Assembly (NCBI RefSeq): GCF_000718255.1
Contig: NZ_JOFJ01000008.1
Location: 124,001-188,000, forward strand
Source: Spirillospora albida
GTDB lineage: Bacteria > Actinomycetota > Actinomycetes > Streptosporangiales > Streptosporangiaceae
DNA length: 64,000 nucleotides
Direction of reading: 5' to 3'
Shown: positions 49,013 through 58,289 of the stretch, one piece after another
How the letters are laid out: every line of letters starts with the position of its first letter
How positions within the stretch are numbered: position 1 is the first letter of the stretch
The notes under the pieces: generated by a model
What the model saw: the letters and a program-made list of their open reading frames with translations, nothing else
What the model was told of the DNA's origin: nothing
Databases searched by the model: none
Made by a program: the position numbers and the translations under genes

Positions 49013-52000
49013 GAACCCGGCCTGACCAAGGGGAACGGGATCGTCTCGCGGATGCTCCTGCCCGTGAGGGTGATGAGCAGGCGGTCGATGCCCATGCCCA
49101 TTCCGCCGGCGGGGGGCATCGCGTATTCGAGGGCGCGGAGGAAGTCCTCGTCGAGCTCCATGGCCTCCGGGTCGCCGCCCGCGGCCTGCAAGGACTGCTC
49201 GGTGAGGCGCTGCCGCTGCAGGATGGGGTCGATCAGCTCCGAATAGGCGGTGCCGAGTTCGAGGCCGAAGACGATGAGGTCCCATTTCTCGGCGAGGCGC
49301 GGGTCGTCGCGGTGCGGGCGGGTCAGCGGGGACGTCTCCGCCGGATAGTCGCGGACGAATGTCGGCGCCATGAGGCGTTCCTCGACGAGTGCCTCGAACA
49401 GTTCCTGGACGACCCTTCCCTGCCCCCATTGCGGATCGAAGCTGAGGCCGATCCTCTCGGCGTACTTCTGGATCTCGGCGACCGGGGTGTCGGGGGTGAC
49501 CTCCTCCCCGAGGGCCTCGGAGACGGAGCCGTAGACGGTGATCTCCTGCCAGGGGGCGGCGAGGTCGTACTCGACGCCGTCGCGGACGACGACGGTGGTG
49601 CCGAGGGCGGCCTTCGCGGCGTCCACGACGAGGGAGCGGGTCAGTTCCGCCATCGTGTCGTAGTCGCCGTACGGCTCGTACGCCTCCAGCATCGTGAACT
49701 CGGGATTGTGCTTGGGGGAGACGCCCTCGTTGCGGAAGTTGCGGTTCAGTTCGAAGACCTTGCCGACGCCGCCGACGAGGAGCCGCTTCAGGTACAGCTC
49801 CGGTGCGATCCGCAGGTACAGCTGCATGTTGTAGGCGTTGATGCGGGTCGTGAACGGACGGGCGGTCGCGCCGCCGTGGACCGGCTGCAGCATCGGCGTC
49901 TCGACCTCGAGGTACCCGCGGTCGCGGAGCCCGTCGCGGACGGCGGCGATCGCGTCGCCCCGCGTCCGCAGCATGCGGCGGGACTCGTCGCTCACGATGA
50001 AGTCGACGTAGCGCTGCCGGACGCGGGCCTCCGGGTCGGAGAGGCCGGAGCGCTTGTTCGGCAGGGGGCGCAGGCACTTCGCGGTCAGCGTCCAGGACGA
50101 CGCGAGGACCGACAGCTCGCCGTGCCGGGAGGTGGCGACCTCGCCGTCCACGCCGACCTGGTCGCCGAGGTCGATGAGGGCCTTCCAGCGGTCCAGGGGG
50201 TCGGCGCCGAGGGTGTCGGCGGCCAGGATGATCTGCAGGTCGCCGGTCTCGTCCCGGAGCGTCACGAAGATCAGCCTGCCGTGCTCGCGGGCGAGGACGA
50301 CCCGTCCGGCGACGGCGACGCGCTCCCCGGTGCGGGTGTCGGGCGGGAGGTCGGGGAAGCGGGCGCGGATGTCGGCGGCGTGGTCGGTGCGGGCGAAGCC
50401 CAGCGGGTACGGCTCCAGGCCCGCCGAGCGGATCAGGTCGAGCTTGGCGTGCCGGACGCGCTCCTGCTCGGAGAGGCGGCGGTGCGGGGCGCGGGCGGCG
50501 TCCGCGGCGTCCTCGATCTCCTTGATCTTCGCGACGAGCTCGGCGGACGGCACGGTGGCGGCGATCCGGTCGAGCTTCGGGCGGCGGAAGCTCGGCAGGA
50601 ACCCCTCCGCGCGCGCGTACGCGATGCCGAGCCGGACGATGTCGCGCCCCTGCCGGTAGCAGATGTAGCGCGGACGCCATGTCGGCATGTACTTGGCGTT
50701 CGAGAGGTACAGCGACTCCAGCTGCCAGAACCGGGACGCGAACGACAGGAACCGGTAGTAGAGGCGGGCGATGGGGCCGGCGCCGATCGCGGAGCCGCGG
50801 GCGAACGCCGAGCGCAGCATCGCGAAGTTCAGCGACAGCTGCTGGGCGCCGACGGCGGGGGCCTTCTCCGCGAGCTTGGCGACCATGTACTCGTTCAGGC
50901 CGTTCTCGGCGAGGCGGTCGCGGCGCATCAGGTCGAGGGACAGCCCGGAACGGCCCCACGGCACGAAGCTGAGCAGGCCGCGCAGCGTGCCCCCCGCGTC
51001 GAACGCCTCGACCATGACGCAGCGGCCGTCGGTGGGGTCGCCGAGCCGGCCGAGGGCCATGGAGAACCCGCGTTCGGTGTCCTCGCCGCGCCAGGCGTCG
51101 GCGCTGCGCAGGAGCGCGGCCATCTCCGCGGCGGGGATCTGCGAGTGGCGGCGGATCCGGAACGTGTACCCGGCCCGCTCGACGCGCCGGACCGCCTGCC
51201 GGACCTGCCGCATCTCGCGGCCGTCCAGGTTGAAGTCGGTGAGGTCGAGGATGGCCTCGTCGCCGAGCTCGAACGCGTCGAAGCCCTGCCGCCGGTAGAT
51301 GTGGGCGGCGCGCTCGCCGACGCTGACGGCGCCGGGGATCCAGGCGTGCGCGCGGCATTCGCCGAGCCACGCCTCGATGGCCTGCTCCCACGACTCGGGG
51401 TCGCCGAGCGGGTCGCCGCTGGCGAGGGAGACCGAGCCCTCGACGCGGTAGGCGATGGCGGCCTTGCCGTTCGGCGCGAGGATGACGTCCTTGTCGCGGC
51501 GCAGCGCGAAGTAGCCGAGCGAGTCCTGGTCGCCGTACTTGGCCAGCAGGACGCGCGCCGCGAGCTCCTCGGGCGGGCTGAGGACGGGGTCGCGGCGGCC
51601 CGGCCGGAACAGCGCCCAGAACGTCCCGACGAGCAGGCCCGTGCCGAGGACCCAGAGGATCGCGTCGACCCAGAGGGGCACGTAGACGTCGATCGGCTTG
51701 CCCGTGACGCGGGGACCGAGTCCGGTCTGCATGATGGCGTAGACCGGATGCGTCCAGAAGTCGCCGCCGCGGTTGCGGTCGGTGAGGGTGACGATGATCG
51801 TGCCGATGACGCCGGTGACGAGCAGCAGGCCGGAGAAGACGAGGGCGGCCAGGCGGCGGTTGGCGCGGTCGGGCAGCGTCGTGAACTGCCGCCGCCCCGC
51901 GACGAGGAGGCCGAGCGCGGCGAGGTAGAAGGAGGTGCAGACGGCGAGCCCGGCGGGGGTCGGCTCGTCGGGGTCGAGCAGGGACGTCAGCATCCCGGCG

Positions 52001-52296
52001 ACGCTGAGCACCGCCAGTGTGCAGAAGATCACGACGAGGATGCGCCAGGCGGCCTTCTTCCGCCGCCGCACGCCCATCGACAGCAGGAGCCAGAGCAGGC
52101 CGAGGGGGACGCTGGGGATCGCGCCCAGATAGCCGATCCACCGGAAGGCCCAGATGTCGAGCAGTTCGAGGATGAGACCATAGGACGCCCACCCGAGCAG
52201 CGACAGGATCCCGGAGAGCCGGGTGTACCAGAAGAAGATCGTCGGCGTCGCCTGGATGAGCTGCCGCCACTCGGCCGACAGGCCCTTGTCGCCCAT
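49009..52296 (-). CDS. lysX: Bifunctional lysyl-tRNA synthetase / lysylphosphatidylglycerol synthase
   Basis: 1095 residues from ATG 52296, with GGGGGG upstream. Domains: six or seven membrane helices (about 15-215); a DUF2156 aminoacyl-transferase domain (about 230-560, with EAFDAGGTLRGLLSFVPWGR and LNEYMVAKLAEKAP); an OB-fold (VAVAGRVVLAREHGRLIFV); and a class II lysyl-tRNA synthetase core with RYVDFIVSDE, FRNEGVSPKHNPEFTMLEAY and GMGIDRLLITLTG. It charges tRNA-Lys and transfers lysine to phosphatidylglycerol, lowering surface charge against cationic peptides, as LysX does in mycobacteria. A longer frame adds 44 residues encoding the upstream repeats; I prefer the shorter start. Confidence 0.95.
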   Translation of the reverse strand: MGDKGLSAEWRQLIQATPTIFFWYTRLSGILSLLGWASYGLILELLDIWAFRWIGYLGAIPSVPLGLLWLLLSMGVRRRKKAAWRILVVIFCTLAVLSVAGMLTSLLDPDEPTPAGLAVCTSFYLAALGLLVAGRRQFTTLPDRANRRLAALVFSGLLLVTGVIGTIIVTLTDRNRGGDFWTHPVYAIMQTGLGPRVTGKPIDVYVPLWVDAILWVLGTGLLVGTFWALFRPGRRDPVLSPPEELAARVLLAKYGDQDSLGYFALRRDKDVILAPNGKAAIAYRVEGSVSLASGDPLGDPESWEQAIEAWLGECRAHAWIPGAVSVGERAAHIYRRQGFDAFELGDEAILDLTDFNLDGREMRQVRQAVRRVERAGYTFRIRRHSQIPAAEMAALLRSADAWRGEDTERGFSMALGRLGDPTDGRCVMVEAFDAGGTLRGLLSFVPWGRSGLSLDLMRRDRLAENGLNEYMVAKLAEKAPAVGAQQLSLNFAMLRSAFARGSAIGAGPIARLYYRFLSFASRFWQLESLYLSNAKYMPTWRPRYICYRQGRDIVRLGIAYARAEGFLPSFRRPKLDRIAATVPSAELVAKIKEIEDAADAARAPHRRLSEQERVRHAKLDLIRSAGLEPYPLGFARTDHAADIRARFPDLPPDTRTGERVAVAGRVVLAREHGRLIFVTLRDETGDLQIILAADTLGADPLDRWKALIDLGDQVGVDGEVATSRHGELSVLASSWTLTAKCLRPLPNKRSGLSDPEARVRQRYVDFIVSDESRRMLRTRGDAIAAVRDGLRDRGYLEVETPMLQPVHGGATARPFTTRINAYNMQLYLRIAPELYLKRLLVGGVGKVFELNRNFRNEGVSPKHNPEFTMLEAYEPYGDYDTMAELTRSLVVDAAKAALGTTVVVRDGVEYDLAAPWQEITVYGSVSEALGEEVTPDTPVAEIQKYAERIGLSFDPQWGQGRVVQELFEALVEERLMAPTFVRDYPAETSPLTRPHRDDPRLAEKWDLIVFGLELGTAYSELIDPILQRQRLTEQSLQAAGGDPEAMELDEDFLRALEYAMPPAGGMGMGIDRLLITLTGRSIRETIPFPLVRPGS

Positions 52297-52334
52297 GGTC
52301 CCCCCGTCGCCGTTCCGTGTGGCCCGCCCGTTCC

Positions 52335-52388
52335 TATCGGGTGAGCCCTTCATACCGGGTGAGACCTTCATATCGGGTGACACCTTGC
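52335..52388. repeat. Three tandem 18-bp repeats upstream of lysX
   Basis: Unit TATCGGGTGAGCCCTTCA (52335-52352), then variants at 52353-52370 (two changes) and 52371-52388 (a few changes). Being 18 bp, they keep frame, and on the minus strand read as KVSPDM, KVSPGM, KGSPDR. They lie 39-92 bases before the lysX start and upstream of the kinase gene on the other side. Confidence 0.85.
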
Positions 52389-52542
52389 TCACGCTCCCGC
52401 CTGGACGGTGTGGTGGCGAGGCGCACACCGAACAGCGGTACGGGCGCGAACCTGGACGTGGTCCCGAGCGTCGTACGTCTGGGGGGTCAAGCGGTGCAAG
52501 CTCAGTCCAAGGATGTCAGTAAAAGTCGATATGGTCGCGGAT

Positions 52543-54267
52543 ATGCCTAGTGAGACCTCCGGCGCGCGCCTGCTCGCCCGCCGTTACCGCCTGGTCGCCC
52601 ACGTCGGCCGGGGCGGCATGGGAACGGTCTGGCAGGCGCACGATGAGGTCCTCGGTCGAGACGTCGCGGTGAAGGAGGTCATCCTCCCGCATGGTCTCAC
52701 CGACGACGAGCGCGCCGTGCAGTACAAGCGCACCTTCCGCGAGGCGAGGACGGCCGCCCGGCTCGGCCACCCCGGCGTCGTCACCGTGTACGACGTCGTC
52801 GAGGAGGACGGCCGGCCCTGGATCGTCATGGAGCTCATCAAGGCGCGCTCCCTCGACCAGGTGATCAAGGACGAGGGGCCGATGGAGCCCCGCCGCGCGG
52901 CGGACATCGGCCGGCAGATGCTCGCCGCCCTGCACGCCGCGCACGACGCGGGCGTCCTGCACCGGGACGTCAAGCCCAGCAACGTGCTCGTGACCAGCAC
53001 CGGACGCGCGGGCGACCGCGCCGTCCTGACCGACTTCGGCATCGCGACCGCCTCCGGCGACGCCACCCTCACGCAGACCGGCCTGGTCATGGGGTCGCCC
53101 GCGTACATCGCGCCGGAGCGCGCCCGGGGCCGCACGGCCGGTCCCGCGTCCGACCTGTGGTCGCTCGGCGTCACGCTGTACGCGATGGTGCACGGCAGGT
53201 CGCCGTTCGAGCGCTCCGAGCCGATGGCCGCGCTGGTCGCGGTCATCTCCGAGGAGCCCGAACCGCCGCACCGCGCCGGCCGGCTCACCCCTGTCATCGA
53301 GGGGCTGCTCCGCAAGGACCCCGACGCGCGGATGGACGCGATCGAGGCAGGCGCGCTGCTTGACGACATCGTCCGGCGGGAGACCATCGACGACCAGCGC
53401 ACCCTCGCCGTCGACTTCCGCGAGTCGCAGCCGCCGGCCGAGGCGGCCCGGACGCGGGTCACGCCCGTCGCGGAGACGCCGGAGGATCCCGTGCCCGCGG
53501 CGTCCTGGACGCCCGACTCCTGGGACGCGGGCCCCGGCACGCAGGCCGCCGGGGCCGCCGCGACCGGACCGGCCGGGCAGGGTGGCCGCGCGCGGCCCGC
53601 CCTCAACCGGAACGCCCTGGTCGTCATCGGCGCCGTCCTGGCGCTGATCGTCGTGGTGGCGGGGATCGCGCTGGCCGCGTCCGGCGACGACGACAAGAAG
53701 GGCGAGCGCAAGGGCGCCGCCACGCCGACGCAGAAGAAGCAGACGCCGACGCGGAAGGCGTCCGACCCGCCGACGTCGGCGACGCCCACGGCGAACGGAT
53801 CGACGCTCCCGGCCGGTTTCCGGATGTACGAGGACCCCAGCGGCTACTCGGTGCCCGTCCCGAAGGGCTGGAGCGGACCCGAGCGCAAGCAGGGCGGCGA
53901 CTTCTTCTACGCGCCCGACCGGCAGACCTACATCCAGATCGGCCAGACGAAGGACCCCGGTCCGAGCGCGATCGGCGACTGGCGGAACCAGGAGCGCGGC
54001 GGCAGCGGCTTCCGCGCCTACGAGAAGATCAAGATCGCGCCGACCGGCGACGAGCCGCCGGTGCCCGACACCGGGAACGGCGACAAGTCCGCCGACTGGG
54101 AGTTCACCTTCGACGGCGGCGGCACCCGGATGCACATCCTCAACCGCGGCTTCGTCGCGAACGGGTACGGCTACGCGATCCTCGTCCGCGCGCCGGACGC
54201 GCGGTGGAAGACGGTGATCGCCGAACTCCAGCCGGTGTACCGGTTCTTCGAGCCGGCGGGGGAGTGA
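52543..54267 (+). CDS. Membrane Ser/Thr protein kinase 1
   Basis: 574 residues from ATG 52543 (ATG 52513 and 52531 also in frame). The kinase domain is at about 14-275: glycine loop GRGGMGTVW (22-30), K44, HRDVKPSN (about 140), DFG (about 163) and GSPAYIAPERARG. A basic/Pro linker and one membrane helix (about 356-378) lead to an extracellular domain of about 165 residues beginning GYSVPVPKGWSGPE, a fold shared with kinase 2. There are no PASTA repeats. It resembles actinomycete PknB-group sensor kinases that respond to envelope signals. First of three tandem kinase genes. Confidence 0.93.
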   Translation: MPSETSGARLLARRYRLVAHVGRGGMGTVWQAHDEVLGRDVAVKEVILPHGLTDDERAVQYKRTFREARTAARLGHPGVVTVYDVVEEDGRPWIVMELIKARSLDQVIKDEGPMEPRRAADIGRQMLAALHAAHDAGVLHRDVKPSNVLVTSTGRAGDRAVLTDFGIATASGDATLTQTGLVMGSPAYIAPERARGRTAGPASDLWSLGVTLYAMVHGRSPFERSEPMAALVAVISEEPEPPHRAGRLTPVIEGLLRKDPDARMDAIEAGALLDDIVRRETIDDQRTLAVDFRESQPPAEAARTRVTPVAETPEDPVPAASWTPDSWDAGPGTQAAGAAATGPAGQGGRARPALNRNALVVIGAVLALIVVVAGIALAASGDDDKKGERKGAATPTQKKQTPTRKASDPPTSATPTANGSTLPAGFRMYEDPSGYSVPVPKGWSGPERKQGGDFFYAPDRQTYIQIGQTKDPGPSAIGDWRNQERGGSGFRAYEKIKIAPTGDEPPVPDTGNGDKSADWEFTFDGGGTRMHILNRGFVANGYGYAILVRAPDARWKTVIAELQPVYRFFEPAGE

Positions 54268-54332
54268 ATGCCGGCCGGGAGACCCGTCGGGCGATGCCGA
54301 ACCGTGAGCGGGGATCGGTAGGGTCGCGACTC

Positions 54333-55961
54333 ATGTCGGACGGGGAACATTCGGGCGCGGGACGGCTGCTCGCCGGACGGTACCGGCTGGTGTCGGTGGT
54401 CGGCCGCGGCGGCATGGGCACGGTGTGGCGGGCGCGCGACGAGACCCTGCACCGCGACGTGGCGGTGAAGGAGGTCGCGCTGCACCACTCCCTCACCGCC
54501 GAGGAGCGCGCCGACCGGCACCGGCGGACCCTCCGGGAGGCGCGGGCGTCGGCGCGGCTGAACCACCCGGGGGTCGTGACCGTGCACGACGTCGTGGACG
54601 AGGACGACCGGCCATGGATCGTCATGGAGCTGGTCGACGCCAGGTCCCTGCAGGACGTCGTCGACACCGGCGGGCCGCTGCCGCCTGAGCGGGCCGCCGC
54701 GATCGGCCGGCAGGTCGTGGCGGCGCTGCGGGCCGCGCATGCGATCGGCATCCTGCACCGGGACGTGAAGCCCGCGAACGTGCTGGTCACCGATGACGAC
54801 CGGGCCGTCCTCACCGACTTCGGCATCGCGCAGATGGCGGGCGACGCGACGCTCACCCGCACCGGCCTGATCATGGGATCGCCCGCCTACATGGCGCCGG
54901 AGCGGCTGCGGGGCGAGCGGGCGATCCCGGCGTCCGACCTGTGGGCGCTCGGCGCGACGCTCTACACGGCGTGCGAGGGCAGGTCGCCGCACCACCGGAG
55001 CGACGCGATGGCGGTGATCGCGGCCGTGATGACGCTGGACGCGCCACCGCCGCGCAGCGCCGGGCCGCTGACCCCCGTGCTGCGGGGCCTGCTGGAACGC
55101 GACCCGGTCCGGCGGATGGGCGCCGACGAGGCGGACAGGGCCCTCGCGGCGGTCGCCGCCGGCGAGGCCGCCCCGCCGGTGGAGGACCGCACGAGTCCCG
55201 TCCCGGCGCCCGCGCCCGTCCCGGAGCCCGTCGCCGCGCCCGTTCCCGTGCCCGTTCCGGACGAGACGGCGCCGGTGCCGGGCACGGCGGCGCGGGAGTG
55301 GGCGCCGCAGGAACCCGCGCGCGAGCGGCGCCGCGCGCTGCCGTTCATCGCGGCGGGCGCCGCCGCGGCCGTGATCGCCGTCCCGGCGGCGGTGTTCGTC
55401 CTGATGGACGAGGACGAGGCGAAGCCGTCCGAGCCGCCCGCGCTCGTTCAGGCCACGGGGGCGTCCCCGGCGCCGGGTGACACTCCGCCCGCCACCGGGA
55501 CATCGCCGGCCACCGGGGCCTCCTGGCCGGACGGCCTCGTCCGGGAGACCGGAACCGGCTACTCGATCGGCGTCCCCCGCGGCTGGCGGCGCACCGAGCG
55601 GGGCGCCAGCACCCTGTGGATCGACCCGGTGACCGGCGGGTACGTCCAGGTCGACCGCACCCCGTGGACGGGCGACCCCTACGAGCACTGGCGGATCTGG
55701 CAGCGGGAGGCGATGGCGGACGGGAAGCTGCCCGGCCTGCGGGTCCTGCGCATCACCCGCACCCGGGTGGGGAGCGTCCCGGCCGCCGACATCGAGTTCA
55801 CGTGGAACCGCGCCGGCGGTACCCGCGCCCGTGACCGGGGGGTCATAGCGGGCGGCAGGTCCTACGCGGTCGTGGTGGCGCTGCCGATGTCCGGGTGGAG
55901 CGGCAACGCGGCGCTTGTGAAGAATGTGCTCGACACGTTCCGTCCTCAAGGGGTGGGATGA
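54333..55961 (+). CDS. Membrane Ser/Thr protein kinase 2
   Basis: 542 residues from ATG 54333 (ATG 54294 possible). The kinase domain has GRGGMGTVWRARD, the lysine in VAVKEVAL, HRDVKPANV, DFGIAQMAGDATL and GSPAYMAPERL. A Pro/Val-rich linker, one membrane helix (about 335-357) and an ectodomain with GYSIGVPRGWRRTE, similar in layout to kinase 1, follow. It lies 66 bp after kinase 1. The kinase halves of the three genes are clearly paralogous, so the cluster arose by tandem duplication. Confidence 0.93.
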   Translation: MSDGEHSGAGRLLAGRYRLVSVVGRGGMGTVWRARDETLHRDVAVKEVALHHSLTAEERADRHRRTLREARASARLNHPGVVTVHDVVDEDDRPWIVMELVDARSLQDVVDTGGPLPPERAAAIGRQVVAALRAAHAIGILHRDVKPANVLVTDDDRAVLTDFGIAQMAGDATLTRTGLIMGSPAYMAPERLRGERAIPASDLWALGATLYTACEGRSPHHRSDAMAVIAAVMTLDAPPPRSAGPLTPVLRGLLERDPVRRMGADEADRALAAVAAGEAAPPVEDRTSPVPAPAPVPEPVAAPVPVPVPDETAPVPGTAAREWAPQEPARERRRALPFIAAGAAAAVIAVPAAVFVLMDEDEAKPSEPPALVQATGASPAPGDTPPATGTSPATGASWPDGLVRETGTGYSIGVPRGWRRTERGASTLWIDPVTGGYVQVDRTPWTGDPYEHWRIWQREAMADGKLPGLRVLRITRTRVGSVPAADIEFTWNRAGGTRARDRGVIAGGRSYAVVVALPMSGWSGNAALVKNVLDTFRPQGVG

Positions 55962-55983
55962 ACTCTTGGGGGACCATCTAGTC

Positions 55984-57375
55984 ATGGAACAGGCACGTCT
56001 CCTCTCGGGCCGCTACCGGCTCGACTCGGTGGTGGGCCGCGGCGGCATGGGCACCGTGTGGCGCGCCTACGACGTCATGCTCGATCGCGAGGTGGCCGTC
56101 AAGGAGGTCGTGTTCCCGCCCGGCCTCACCGACGCCGAGCGGGGCGTCCTGTACGAGCGCACGTTCCGCGAGGCGCGGGCGTCGGCACGGCTCAGCCACC
56201 CCGGCGTGGTCACCGTCCACGACGTGGTGGAGGAGGCCGACCGGCCCTGGATCGTGATGGAGCTCGTCCTCGCCCCGTCGCTGCAGGACCTGCTCGACCG
56301 GGGGCCGCTGGAGCACCGCCGGGTGGCGGAGATCGGCCTGCAGATGCTGGCGGCGCTGAAGCACGCGCACGAGAAGGGCATCCTGCACCGGGACGTCAAG
56401 CCCAGCAACGTGCTGATCACCGACGCGGGACGGGTCGTCCTGACCGACTTCGGCATCGCGCAGGTGGAGGGCGACGCGACGCTGACGCAGACGGGCCTCG
56501 TCATGGGGTCGCCCGCGTACATCCCGCCGGAGCGGGCGCAGGGAGAGCGCGCGGTCCCGGCGTCCGACCTGTGGGCGCTCGGCGCGACCCTCTACGCGGC
56601 CGTCGAGGGACGCTCCCCCTACGAGCGGTCGGACGCGATGTCGTCGCTGCAGGCGGCGCTCACCGAGCCGGTCCCGCCGCCGCGCAACGCGGGGCCGCTG
56701 AGCCGGGTCCTGGAGGGGCTGCTCGCCCGCCAGCCGGTGCACCGGATGACCGCCGCGCAGGTGCAGCCGCTGCTGACGCAGGTGGCGACGGCGCCGCTTC
56801 CGGTGGCGCGGGCCGCGGCCGAGACCGTGCTGGACGAGCCGTCCCGGATGCCGGGGCGGCGCGACGGCGACCCCGCCGAGACGATCATGGACCCGTCGGA
56901 CCTCGACTCGATCACCCGTCCGGACCGGGGGGACCGGCACCGGGAGCAGCCGCGGACCCTGCTGGAGAACGACTGGTCGGTGCCGCCCCCGCAGCGGAAC
57001 GGTACGCCGGAGCCGCAGCCGAGCGCGTCGCCGCCGTGGGACCGGCCGCCCCGGCAGCGGTTCGAGCAGGATCAGCGGTTCGAGCAGGCACAGCGGTACG
57101 GGCACCGGTACGAGCAGCCGGGGCAGTACGGGAGCTGGCAGGGGTCCGCCGGGCCGCGCGCGCACTCCGGTGGCGAGCGCCGCAAGACCGTCGTGGTCGT
57201 GACGATCGCGGTGCTGCTCATCGTGGCGGCGGTGCTGCTCGGCGCGTTCATCCTGCGGCAGAAGCTCGGGACGGGCGCGCTGCCCGCGCCCGAGCCGCGC
57301 CCCGTCGCGAGCGCCGTCGCGAACGCTCAGTCCGGCCCGATGCCGAGTGCGGAGATCGCGGCGCCGCGCGCCTGA
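55984..57375 (+). CDS. Membrane Ser/Thr protein kinase 3 (short ectodomain)
   Basis: 463 residues from ATG 55984, 23 bp after kinase 2. All catalytic motifs are present: GRGGMGTVWRAYD, HRDVKPSNV, DFGIAQVEGDATL, GSPAYIPPERAQG. The linker is long and rich in Gln, Arg, Tyr and Pro (RFEQDQRFEQAQRYGHRYEQ). After the membrane helix (about 401-424) only some 40 residues remain, so the sensor domain of its neighbours is absent. The 3' end overlaps the convergent DUF6114 gene by 49 bp. Confidence 0.92.
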   Translation: MEQARLLSGRYRLDSVVGRGGMGTVWRAYDVMLDREVAVKEVVFPPGLTDAERGVLYERTFREARASARLSHPGVVTVHDVVEEADRPWIVMELVLAPSLQDLLDRGPLEHRRVAEIGLQMLAALKHAHEKGILHRDVKPSNVLITDAGRVVLTDFGIAQVEGDATLTQTGLVMGSPAYIPPERAQGERAVPASDLWALGATLYAAVEGRSPYERSDAMSSLQAALTEPVPPPRNAGPLSRVLEGLLARQPVHRMTAAQVQPLLTQVATAPLPVARAAAETVLDEPSRMPGRRDGDPAETIMDPSDLDSITRPDRGDRHREQPRTLLENDWSVPPPQRNGTPEPQPSASPPWDRPPRQRFEQDQRFEQAQRYGHRYEQPGQYGSWQGSAGPRAHSGGERRKTVVVVTIAVLLIVAAVLLGAFILRQKLGTGALPAPEPRPVASAVANAQSGPMPSAEIAAPRA

Positions 57376-58289
57376 ACCGACGGCCGCTCCGCCACCACGT
57401 CCGTCATGACCATGGACGGCGGGGTCAGCGGCGGCGGGTGCTCGGGGGTGAAGGTCACCGGTATGCCGAGCAGTTTCGACGCCATCCTCGTCGTGTAGAT
57501 CGCGACGTCACCGGTGAACGTGAGCGTGCCCGCCGTGATGCGCGTGGTGGTGCCGCCGTGCCGGGAGGTCTGGTCGACGTCCTTCAGGACGGCCTTGGTC
57601 ATGCTGAACTTCAGTGCCCTGACCGTCCCCTCGGCGGAGGGGAGCAGCGCGACGCCGTCGTAGCTGAGCCCGGACATCGTCAGCGACGACGCCCGCAGGG
57701 TGCCCGGGTCGCTGGAGACGCGATACCCGCCGCTCTTCTCCGGTGCGCTCATACCGCGCGCCGTGCGAGTGGGCGCGGGGCTCGGCGCGGCGGACGGGTC
57801 CGGTGGGGGAGTGGGCGTGAGCAGCGGGAAGCCGAGGACGGCGGGCACGGCCAGAGCGGTCAGCCGGCCTTCCCGCCTCACCGAGGGCACCGCCACGGGC
57901 CCGGCCGTGCGCCGCGCCCGTGTCTCCGGGACGTTCTTCTTCACGGGCACCCAGGCGACGGCCATGGCCCCGCCGACGACGCCGAGCAGCAGCCCCAGGA
58001 GGAAGCCGCCGAAGTTGGACGTGAGGAACGAGGCGATGGAGAGCAGCACCGCGAGGATGCCGTAGAAGATCCGCAGCATCGGTTGCGCCCACATCAGGGC
58101 ACCGGCGGCGATGAGGATCGCGCCGATGAGCCAGCTCGCCACGCCGGCCATGCCCTGGTGCACGATCAGGGGCACCGGCGCGAGGGGGATGGCGATGAGT
58201 TCGAGCCCGGCGAGGACGACGAGCAGGCCGCCCCAGAAGGGACGGGTCCGCCGCCAGCGGCTGAATCCTCGCGGCCGGGTGGTGTTCAT
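57327..58289 (-). CDS. DUF6114 family membrane protein
   Basis: 320 residues. The first 120 form four membrane helices with PFWGGLLVVLAGLELIAIP, GALMWAQPMLRIFYGILAVL and FLLGLLLGVVGGAM, the DUF6114 pattern. A Pro-rich linker follows, then a region of about 120 residues (SGLSYDGVALLPSAEGTVRA, GDVAIYTTRMASKLLGIP) resembling part of the partner DUF6230 protein, unusual for DUF6114, which is often shorter. ATG 58289 overlaps the DUF6230 stop as ATGA. The pair is widespread in actinomycetes and of unknown function, probably at the cell envelope. Confidence 0.88.
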   Translation of the reverse strand: MNTTRPRGFSRWRRTRPFWGGLLVVLAGLELIAIPLAPVPLIVHQGMAGVASWLIGAILIAAGALMWAQPMLRIFYGILAVLLSIASFLTSNFGGFLLGLLLGVVGGAMAVAWVPVKKNVPETRARRTAGPVAVPSVRREGRLTALAVPAVLGFPLLTPTPPPDPSAAPSPAPTRTARGMSAPEKSGGYRVSSDPGTLRASSLTMSGLSYDGVALLPSAEGTVRALKFSMTKAVLKDVDQTSRHGGTTTRITAGTLTFTGDVAIYTTRMASKLLGIPVTFTPEHPPPLTPPSMVMTDVVAERPSVQARGAAISALGIGPD

